From NCBI GenBank assembly GCA_029881795.1, contig JAOULX010000004.1, forward strand, positions 62,001-126,000: 64,000 bases of DNA, read 5' to 3'. The position numbers were made by a program, and so were the translations under genes. Positions 56,307 to 64,000 of this stretch are shown here, piece after piece. A model generated the notes under the pieces. It had not been told where the DNA came from, searched no databases, and saw only the letters and a list, made by a program, of their open reading frames with translations. The DNA is from Gammaproteobacteria bacterium. Lineage in GTDB: Bacteria; Pseudomonadota; Gammaproteobacteria; SZUA-229. How positions within the stretch are numbered: position 1 is the stretch's first letter; each line of letters starts with the position of its first letter.

Positions 56307-56420
56307 AACCTAGCTACCGTTTTAGTTTCATTAGTCGATAAAATAACACAGTTTTAAACACCATGCTGCGGTGTCTTTCAGACTGCAGATCATTTAAAAA
56401 ATCAGACACACTGACCTCCA

Positions 56421-56777
56421 CTAGACGTAGATATCAACAAGCGAACCGGCATCAATGTCTTGTTGCCGCTCGGCACTCTCTGCCCGGTATTGGTTATTAA
56501 TATAGGTATTGACGGCCTGACGGGCATTGTAACCCAGGCCCGATTGCTGCGAATCTGAACGTCTGTGCGCCAGCGTATCTCTGGTACTGGAAACATCTTC
56601 TGTCTGGATTCTCTGGCGACTGAGAACCTCACCCTGAACAACTCGCTCCTGCTGAGGCTGTATTGTTGCTTTGTTAGCAGATGACTCAGCCTGTTCTCGC
56701 TTAACACGTATTCTGAGCCCTGCCTCACGGGCAATGTCATACGGGTTAATGGATGAATTGGCAGCACTTACATACAT
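56421..56777 (-). CDS. Conserved hypothetical protein
   Basis: 118 aa, NPYDIAREAGLRIRVKREQ; ORF well placed, competing overlapping frame rejected. Confidence 0.6.
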   Translation of the reverse strand: MYVSAANSSINPYDIAREAGLRIRVKREQAESSANKATIQPQQERVVQGEVLSRQRIQTEDVSSTRDTLAHRRSDSQQSGLGYNARQAVNTYINNQYRAESAERQQDIDAGSLVDIYV

Positions 56778-56876
56778 GCTAAATATCTCTCTCCGCCGCT
56801 AGGAGCAAGCTCAGATCCTGAATCTTCCAGTATAGCAATGGATTCACAAATTACTACTTAACGGCAAGCCACTTCG

Positions 56877-57467
56877 TCAAATTAGCTTTCTGCCACTAAA
56901 GGCATGCGCCAGTGTACCGCCATCGATAAACTCAAGTTCACCACCCAGTGGCACGCCATGAGCGATTCGAGAGGCCTCTATGCCCTGCTCTTCTGCCATT
57001 TCGCTGATATAGTGAGCAGTGGCTTCGCCTTCCACCGTCGGATTGGTTGCCAGTATCACTTCCTTGATATGACCGGTTATAAAACGCTGCTCTAACAAAT
57101 CCAGACCCAGCTCCGCCGGGCCGATACCATCGAGTGGTGACAGATGCCCCATTAATACGAAATATTTGCCACGAAAACCGGTTGCCTGATCAATCGCAAG
57201 CACATCAACCGGTGACTCCACCACGCATAACAGTGAGTTGTCACGTGACAAGTCAGAACAATGCTGACATTCATCATGCTCACTAAAGGTTCTACATTGT
57301 CGGCAGTGGCCGATTTCTTCAACGCCTTTTTTCAAAAGCTCAGACAGTTTTAACGCGCCGTCGCGGTTTCGTTCCAGTAAATGAAACACCATGCGCTGGG
57401 CTGATTTCGGGCCGACCCCTGGCAAACAACGAAAGGCCTCTATCATTTGCTGTAAAAGCGGTGACAT
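56877..57467 (-). CDS. recR: Recombination protein RecR
   Basis: [31 protein letters not shown] zinc finger; Toprim. Confidence 0.97.
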   Translation of the reverse strand: MSPLLQQMIEAFRCLPGVGPKSAQRMVFHLLERNRDGALKLSELLKKGVEEIGHCRQCRTFSEHDECQHCSDLSRDNSLLCVVESPVDVLAIDQATGFRGKYFVLMGHLSPLDGIGPAELGLDLLEQRFITGHIKEVILATNPTVEGEATAHYISEMAEEQGIEASRIAHGVPLGGELEFIDGGTLAHAFSGRKLI

Positions 57468-57488
57468 ATTTCTGCTGCTATATCGTGA

Positions 57489-57812
57489 TTAGAACGGTAA
57501 CTTCATACCTGCAGGTAAGTTCATACCTGCTGTCAGACCGGACATTTTTTCCGATGATTGCTGCTCAACTTTGCGTACCGCATCATTCACCGCAGCGGCC
57601 AGCAGGTCTTCCAACATATCTTTATCATCACTCATCAGGCTGTCATCCAGATTAACACGGCGTATTTCATGGCGACCATTCATGGTCACTTTTACCATGC
57701 CGCCACCAGCCTGACCTTCAACTTCCAGCGTAGCAAGTTCAGCCTGTGCTTTTTGCATGTCTTCCTGCATTTTTTGCGCCTGCTTCATCAGGCCACCTAA
57801 TCCACCTTTCAT
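57489..57812 (-). CDS. YbaB/EbfC nucleoid-associated protein
   Basis: [27 protein letters not shown]. Confidence 0.96.
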   Translation of the reverse strand: MKGGLGGLMKQAQKMQEDMQKAQAELATLEVEGQAGGGMVKVTMNGRHEIRRVNLDDSLMSDDKDMLEDLLAAAVNDAVRKVEQQSSEKMSGLTAGMNLPAGMKLPF

Positions 57813-57851
57813 TTGCTCTACCTCATCTTAATCTGATTAATACTTGAATAT

Positions 57852-59480
57852 TTAATCTTCGATCGACCTGACCGATTGCTCGACCACGGTTGCACCAAAG
57901 TTTTCTTTAAACGCCTGCACCACTGCATCATTTTCAATACTTTGCTGGGCTGACTGCTGTTTGTTTTCGACCATTTTTTGTTCCGCCACCGCCGGCGTTG
58001 CGTGCTGTATGTCACCGGACTCTATTTTCAGTTTCAAGTCCCGTTTAAAAAAGTCGGACAGCGCTTTTGTTAACTGCTCCTCAACGCTTTTTGTCAGCAT
58101 ACTTCGATGTTCCTGACTCAGGTTTAACACCACGTATTTGTCTTCATAGGCTTTCAGTTCGCAGTTTAAAGCCAGTTGTCTGGCCATACCTTTAACCGGC
58201 AATGCATTCACAATGCCATGCCATTCAGTATTCAAATGCGCATTATCAAGCGGGCTGCTGGCCTGCTCTGCCGTTTTTTGAGTGCTGACTGATGGTGCTT
58301 CGGTTTTGCTTGTCGCTGGCGCAACAACCGGTGCTGGTCGCGACGGTGGCTGGCCAGATTCGGCCGCCGTTGAGGCAAACGAAGCCTGAGCGGGCGAGGC
58401 CGGCTTAAATGCCAGCATTCTGAGCATAACCATTTCGAAGCCCGACTTCATATCCGGCGCCAGCGCCAGATCACGCCGGCCAATCAGGCCAATTTGATAA
58501 AATAACTGCGCGTCTTCAGCCGACAAAGTCTGTGACAGCGCTTTTAATTCTTCAAAATCCAGAACTTGCTGATCAAGTGCATCAGGCACCTGCTTTAACA
58601 ATGCGATCTTATGCAGTAGAGCCAAGATCTCAGACAATGCATTATCAAAATCAGGTGCCATTTGAGCCAGCTGATTTACCGCGGCCATCATGCCATTTGC
58701 ATCATTATTAATGACTGTTTTGATGATATTAATAACTTGGTCGCGCGCGACCGTGCCGAGCATTTCACGCACTTCCTGAGTTTTGATTTCAGAATGGCCA
58801 TAGGCAATCGCCTGATCAGTCAGGCTCAGGGCATCACGCATACTGCCGTCAGCTGCGTGAGCAAGCTCCTGCAATGCCGGCACTTCAAACTTAATGGCTT
58901 CCTGAGCCAGCACAAATTCCAGGTGCCCGGCTATCAGCGCTGCGGGCATCGGCTTTAAGTTAAATTGTAAACATCGAGACAATATGGTTACCGGCAGCTT
59001 TTGCGGATCGGTTGTTGCCAGTAGAAATTTTACGTGAGGCGGCGGCTCTTCCAGTGTCTTTAACAGCGCATTAAAGCTGTGATTCGACAACATGTGAACC
59101 TCATCAATCAGGTAGATTTTGAAGCGGCCGCTGCTGGGCGCATATAAGATATTATCGAGCAACTCGCGGGTGTCTTCGACTTTGGTACGTGACGCTGCAT
59201 CCACTTCAATCAGATCAATAAAGCGGCCTTCGCTGATTTCAACACAAGCCTGACACTTACCACAGGGAGCCGAGCTGATACCCTCTTGACAATTCAGTGC
59301 TTTGGCAAAGTTTCTGGCAACCGTGGTTTTACCAACGCCACGGGTTCCGGTGAACAAGTAAGCATGATGCAGACGGTTTTCGTCCAGCGCATTAATTAAT
59401 GCCCGGAGCACATGCTCCTGACCGACCATTTCGGTAAAATTTTGCGGCCGCCATTTTCGCGCCAGAACCTGATAATTCAT
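57852..59480 (-). CDS. dnaX: DNA polymerase III subunits gamma/tau
   Basis: LARKWRPQNFTEMVGQEHVLRAL; FTGTRGVGKTTVARNFAKALNC; LIDEVHMLS. Confidence 0.97.
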   Translation of the reverse strand: MNYQVLARKWRPQNFTEMVGQEHVLRALINALDENRLHHAYLFTGTRGVGKTTVARNFAKALNCQEGISSAPCGKCQACVEISEGRFIDLIEVDAASRTKVEDTRELLDNILYAPSSGRFKIYLIDEVHMLSNHSFNALLKTLEEPPPHVKFLLATTDPQKLPVTILSRCLQFNLKPMPAALIAGHLEFVLAQEAIKFEVPALQELAHAADGSMRDALSLTDQAIAYGHSEIKTQEVREMLGTVARDQVINIIKTVINNDANGMMAAVNQLAQMAPDFDNALSEILALLHKIALLKQVPDALDQQVLDFEELKALSQTLSAEDAQLFYQIGLIGRRDLALAPDMKSGFEMVMLRMLAFKPASPAQASFASTAAESGQPPSRPAPVVAPATSKTEAPSVSTQKTAEQASSPLDNAHLNTEWHGIVNALPVKGMARQLALNCELKAYEDKYVVLNLSQEHRSMLTKSVEEQLTKALSDFFKRDLKLKIESGDIQHATPAVAEQKMVENKQQSAQQSIENDAVVQAFKENFGATVVEQSVRSIED

Positions 59481-59563
59481 AAATTACTGTTATTTAAAAC
59501 GATGACAGAAAGTCATATTCTAACGCTAAAGAGACTGGATTACCTAATGCGAAAGCATTGAAA

Positions 59564-59673
<110 letters not shown>

Positions 59674-59841
59674 CATAACAACCTTGTGATATCGGCTATC
59701 AAAAGGCGTGGCTATTTTGCGTGAATACGACAGGCTATGCAAGCCGGATTGAATGATTCCTGAAATATAACGGACAAAGCCACAATGTCCTTTCAAAATT
59801 AAGATTTGCATTTAAGTCAGCAGCTTATAGTATAAGCCGAC

Positions 59842-62673
59842 ATGAATAACGAAGAAACAAGCATTCTTATCATCGACCCGGATCCGGCAGATCAAAAGCA
59901 AATGCGGCAGGCGTTTTCTTTACAAGACAGCCAGCCCACTCTGATAGTTAAATCAAATATTACCGATGCATTAGGACAGATACAAAATGCCGCACCCGAG
60001 ATTATAATCAGCGACTACTACCTGCCTGACGGTGACGTCACTATTCTACTCAGTAATTCTTTAATCAGCGGTAAAATACCGGTTATCATTTTGACTGCGA
60101 AGGGCAGTGAAAAGCTGGCGGTTGAGGTACTTAAAAATGGCGCGATGGATTACCTGACGAAAACACCCGAAGCCTATATCAGCTTGCCCAGATCGATTCG
60201 ACGAAACCTCAGAGAATGGCTCAACCTGAAACAACAGGAACAGATAAAAAAAGACCTTGTTATCAGTGAGGCACGACTGGCCGAGGCACAAAATATTGCT
60301 CAGATGGGTAACTGGGAATGGAATCTGTCAGCCAACACTTTATTTTGCTCTGATGAAATTTTTACCATACTGGGCACCCCCAGAACAACATTTGAAAATG
60401 GTTTTGACGAGATCTTGACTTGTGTCCACCCAGATGATCACCACACACTAAAACACGCCATCAATAATGTCATAAAAAGCAAAATGCCTTTTCTGCTTGA
60501 GTTCAGAATCATTCAACCACAGGGCAATGAAGTCACAGTAAAAAGTCAGGGAAAACCGGTGACCAATCAACAAGGAATTGTCACCCACATATCGGGCATC
60601 CTGCAGGACATCACCCATTCTAGTGAAACCTTTAAACAACTTCACTTATTAGCGGCAGCACTAGAGGCATCTGTCGACAGCATTGTCATTACCGATATCA
60701 AAGGCAAAATTGTCTGGGCCAATCCTGCAATGACAAAACTGACTGGCTATAAATATACCGAACTGATTAATCAGACGCCCAGCTTGTGGAGTTCACTAAA
60801 ACAGGATAGAAACTTGTTTGATGGTTTGTGGAAAACCATTCTTTCAGGAGAGGTATGGGAAGGCGAAATCCTCAACTGTAAAAAAAATGGCGACCAATAT
60901 CTCGAAGAACAAACCATTACATCAGTATTAAATGACTGCGGCGAAATCAGTCATTTTGTTTCCATTAAAAGAGATATCACACAAAGAAAAGAAAGCGAGG
61001 CAAAAAACCTGCAGGCGGCGCATGTTTTTGAACACAGTATCGAAGGTATTTTAATTTGCGACAGTTTCAATAGCATTATTCGAGTTAATCCGGCCTTTAC
61101 GAAAATAACTGGTTACAACGAGCACGATATAATTGGTAAAAAACCTAATATTTTAAAATCCGGCAACCATGACGACGTATTTTACAACGAGATGTGGTCT
61201 GCCATTAATAACACCGGTGTCTGGCAGGGAGAAATTTGGAACCGGCGCAAAAGCGGTGAAATATATCCCGAACTGCTAACTATTAGCACACTGAAGGATG
61301 AGCAGAGCGGCAGCATTGTTGAATATATCGCTATTTTTGCCGACATTACAGACAGAAAACAGAATGAGGATCAAATCCGAAAGCTGGCTTTTTATGACAC
61401 GCTGACCAACCTACCCAATCGCGTTCTGAGCCATGAAATTCTCAAAAACACCCTGTCATTGCGAGAGTCTGAAAATGAACTGATCGGTATACTAAACATT
61501 GATATTGACCGTTTTTTTAATATCAACGAGACCATGGGACACGATGCCGGTGATAAACTGCTACAAATTATTGCCCGACGAATTATCCGCTGCAATAACG
61601 AAGTCGATAAAATAGCCCGCATCAGCAGCGATGAATTTGTCATTATCTGCCCCGACATCAGCAACCCCAATCAGCTCGCAACAAAAGCTCAAAATATACT
61701 GGACAATATCGCAAAGCCTATCATGCTAAACAAACATGAAGTTTTTGTTACTGCCAGCATTGGCATCTCAATCGCACCAACAGACGGCAACAATGAAGCA
61801 ATGCTGTTCAGACATGCTGAATCAGCCCGCAAGCATGCAAAAAAACAGGGCAATAGTTTTCAATTTTTTAATGATGAAGTCGACACTCAGGGCTTCGAAC
61901 AACTGGCAATGAAAAGCAGCTTAAGGCGTGCTTTAGAAAGAAATGAATTTCAACTCTACTACCAGCCACAAATCGATATCAGATCTGGAAAAATTCTTGG
62001 TGCTGAATCACTTATTCGCTGGCTACACCCGGATCTTGGCCTGATTGCTCCGAACAAATTCATTCCCATTCTTGAAGAAACCGGCCTGATCATTGAGGTC
62101 GGTGAATGGGTACTGAGAACAGCCTGCCGGCAGAACAAAGCTTGGCAATCAAAGGGATACCCTCCGATTCAAATTGCCGTTAACCTGTCACCCAGACAAT
62201 TTCGTCAGACCAGTCTTGCGCATGACATAAAAAAAATCCTAGATGAAACCGCTCTGCAGGCACAATGGCTTGAACTAGAAGTCACTGAGAGTAGTATTAT
62301 GGACAAGCCATTGGAGGTTGCAGATACTTTACAAAATCTGCATAAACTTGGTATTAAAATTTCTATTGATGATTTTGGAACCGGCTATTCTTCGCTCAAT
62401 TATCTGAAAATATTTCCAATTGATGTGTTAAAAATAGACCGCTCTTTTATCCGAGACATTACCTTTGATAAAGATGACGAAACCATCGTCAAAACCATCA
62501 TCGCAATGGGACATAATTTGGGCCTCAAAATTATTGCCGAAGGCGTTGAGGCAGAGCAACAACTGGATATTCTTAAACAATATAACTGTGAGTGGTATCA
62601 GGGATATTATGGCAGCATGCCTGTGACTGCTGATGATTTTGAAAAACTATTAGTTAAAAATCAAACCGATTAA
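59842..62673 (+). CDS. REC-PAS-PAS-PAS-GGDEF-EAL signalling protein with variant SSDEF and ESL motifs
   Basis: REC domain; PAS/PAC repeats; RISSDEFVIICPD; GAESLIRW, EVTESSIMD, DDFGTGYSSLNYL, IAEGVE. Confidence 0.92.
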   Translation: MNNEETSILIIDPDPADQKQMRQAFSLQDSQPTLIVKSNITDALGQIQNAAPEIIISDYYLPDGDVTILLSNSLISGKIPVIILTAKGSEKLAVEVLKNGAMDYLTKTPEAYISLPRSIRRNLREWLNLKQQEQIKKDLVISEARLAEAQNIAQMGNWEWNLSANTLFCSDEIFTILGTPRTTFENGFDEILTCVHPDDHHTLKHAINNVIKSKMPFLLEFRIIQPQGNEVTVKSQGKPVTNQQGIVTHISGILQDITHSSETFKQLHLLAAALEASVDSIVITDIKGKIVWANPAMTKLTGYKYTELINQTPSLWSSLKQDRNLFDGLWKTILSGEVWEGEILNCKKNGDQYLEEQTITSVLNDCGEISHFVSIKRDITQRKESEAKNLQAAHVFEHSIEGILICDSFNSIIRVNPAFTKITGYNEHDIIGKKPNILKSGNHDDVFYNEMWSAINNTGVWQGEIWNRRKSGEIYPELLTISTLKDEQSGSIVEYIAIFADITDRKQNEDQIRKLAFYDTLTNLPNRVLSHEILKNTLSLRESENELIGILNIDIDRFFNINETMGHDAGDKLLQIIARRIIRCNNEVDKIARISSDEFVIICPDISNPNQLATKAQNILDNIAKPIMLNKHEVFVTASIGISIAPTDGNNEAMLFRHAESARKHAKKQGNSFQFFNDEVDTQGFEQLAMKSSLRRALERNEFQLYYQPQIDIRSGKILGAESLIRWLHPDLGLIAPNKFIPILEETGLIIEVGEWVLRTACRQNKAWQSKGYPPIQIAVNLSPRQFRQTSLAHDIKKILDETALQAQWLELEVTESSIMDKPLEVADTLQNLHKLGIKISIDDFGTGYSSLNYLKIFPIDVLKIDRSFIRDITFDKDDETIVKTIIAMGHNLGLKIIAEGVEAEQQLDILKQYNCEWYQGYYGSMPVTADDFEKLLVKNQTD

Positions 62674-62931
62674 ACTGCACTGTAGCAAGCCACGACCTCA
62701 GCACTGCTATCGAGACGTGTCTCGTTTGATCTTACTGACGAGTCATTGCTATCCAGCAACTGTTTAAAGTTACAGGAAATAATCCAGCTATAAAATAAGC
62801 CAACTTGATCAATATTTGCTAGCGAAATAGCATTAGCTACTTCCTTGCCAGTCGAGTTTCGCTACCCTCACTCCACCTACACTCAGACAATTATCGAGAG
62901 ATCACCGATCCTCACAATAATATTAGGCAAT

Positions 62932-62964
62932 AAAAAAGCCCGGCTATAAATCACCCGGGCTTTT
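62932..62964 (-). terminator. Terminator after tRNA-Ser
   Basis: AAAAAA-GCCCGG...CCGGGC-TTTT. Confidence 0.75.
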
Positions 62965-62971
62965 AGATATT

Positions 62972-63061
62972 TGGCGGAGAAGGAGGGATTCGAACCCTCG
63001 ATACGGATGAACGTATACACACTTTCCAGGCGTGCTCCTTCGGCCACTCGGACACTTCTCC
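62972..63061 (-). tRNA. tRNA-Ser (GGA)
   Basis: GGAGAAGTGTCCGAGTGGCCGAAGGAGCACGCCTGGAAAGTGTGTATACGTTCATCCGTATCGAGGGTTCGAATCCCTCCTTCTCCGCCA. Confidence 0.96.
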
Positions 63062-63456
63062 AAATAATCTGACAGTATTATTTATATTATCGATAGCTTG
63101 AGAATTACAGCATCATTTATACCGATCAAAATGATATTAAGCTATTGATTTTATAAGCATATTTCAATCAGGCTGGCGATTCTAACACACTATATGACAA
63201 GCATTAGGATATTTTAATATTTTTTTTAAAAATCAGGCTGGGTTACGCCGATGCTTTACCGTGTCCGATAAAAGGTATTGTCCATACAATCACCGGTAAT
63301 TTTCAAGTTACAGCTTAAAAATCAATGACTTAGAAATATTTATAGACATTAATTATGCGTCAGGCTTTTTAACACCGTGATATATTTTACTCATCGATAA
63401 CAATTTCTATAGATAGGCTGGTAAAATATAACAACAGTAGAAGCGGAACCCATTGT

Positions 63457-64000
63457 ATGCAACTATTCGAAAATCGCACCCAATGTTTTAAAATCGGCAT
63501 TGTGCTACTTACCACATTTCTAGTTGTTATCATTCTTTTTAATTTCATCCCTAATTTAGCTTATAACACGCTGGAAAAAGTTCTGTCACGGGGCGAACTG
63601 ACCGTTATAACCAGAAACAGTCCCACCACATTTTATGAATCCAATGATGGTGATAGCGGTCTGGAATATGATTTAATTAAAGGTTTTGCTGATTCACTAG
63701 GCGTTAAATTTAAATTTGTTGTTGCAAATAAATTTAACGATATTTTACCTACCGTTACCAATGGCTATGCTGATTTTGCTGCTGCAGGTTTAAGCATTAC
63801 TGATCAGCGCTTAAAAATTGTTAAATTCACGCCTCCTTACCAGCAGGTAACACAGCAGGTTATTTACCATCGTGACAATCAGAAACCCAAGACACTGGAA
63901 GACCTGGCCCATAAACACATCGAAATCGTCTCAGGCAGCAGTCATTCGCATAATTTAAGAAACTTATCCAAAGAATACCCAGAACTTAGCTGGACAGATA
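63457..64000 (+). CDS. mltF: Membrane-bound lytic transglycosylase F, N-terminal part (runs off window)
   Basis: N-terminal TM then SBP-like LEKVLSRGELTVITRNSPTTFYESNDGDSGLEYDLIKGFADSLGVKF. Confidence 0.85.
   Translation, partial: MQLFENRTQCFKIGIVLLTTFLVVIILFNFIPNLAYNTLEKVLSRGELTVITRNSPTTFYESNDGDSGLEYDLIKGFADSLGVKFKFVVANKFNDILPTVTNGYADFAAAGLSITDQRLKIVKFTPPYQQVTQQVIYHRDNQKPKTLEDLAHKHIEIVSGSSHSHNLRNLSKEYPELSWTD

Noticed and set aside
56402-56767. 121-aa ORF overlapping the 56421-56777 ORF in another frame
   Set aside because: Composition is not protein-like and the alternative frame has a better start and compositional profile
57852-59480. Programmed -1 frameshift in dnaX
   Set aside because: No A-AAA-AAG heptamer in the correct phase was found; the CAA AAA ACG stretch is out of register

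Overview
Gammaproteobacterial-type chromosomal window, moderately AT-rich and mostly housekeeping. No IS element, prophage or CRISPR array was seen. Main blocks: ccmABCDEF cytochrome c maturation (ccmF partial, minus); dapC/dapD with an ArsC/Spx-like gene; aroG-type DAHP synthase; pepN; tRNA-Asp/tRNA-Val; M48 protease plus YjgN-like DUF898; ABC-F ATPase; arfB; csp; rapA; an SOS-like cassette (lexA, Y-family polymerase, short SRAP-like protein); a hybrid-kinase/HPt/REC-EAL phosphorelay; a FIST plus soluble histidine kinase pair; thrS-infC-rpmI-rplT-pheS-pheT-ihfA-merR; a Wza/Wzc/outer-membrane-barrel export operon with no glycosyltransferases in the window; recR-ybaB-dnaX-4.5S RNA; a REC-PAS-GGDEF-EAL protein; and the start of mltF. 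Strongest leads: (1) the lexA/polymerase/mini-SRAP cassette, preceded by two inverted GTTC-N7-GTTC boxes, an architecture known from alphaproteobacterial LexA sites; (2) a DsrC/TusE-family protein with the penultimate catalytic Cys position occupied by Asp; (3) the orphan FIST-kinase pair and the Wza-Wzc-barrel/LytR_C-like operon, both with inverted repeats upstream; (4) a strong intrinsic-terminator-like hairpin 24 nt upstream of pheS without a visible pheM-like leader; (5) tandem palindromes upstream of the MHYT phosphorelay. All calls come from reading the sequence and supplied ORFs; no database search was run.
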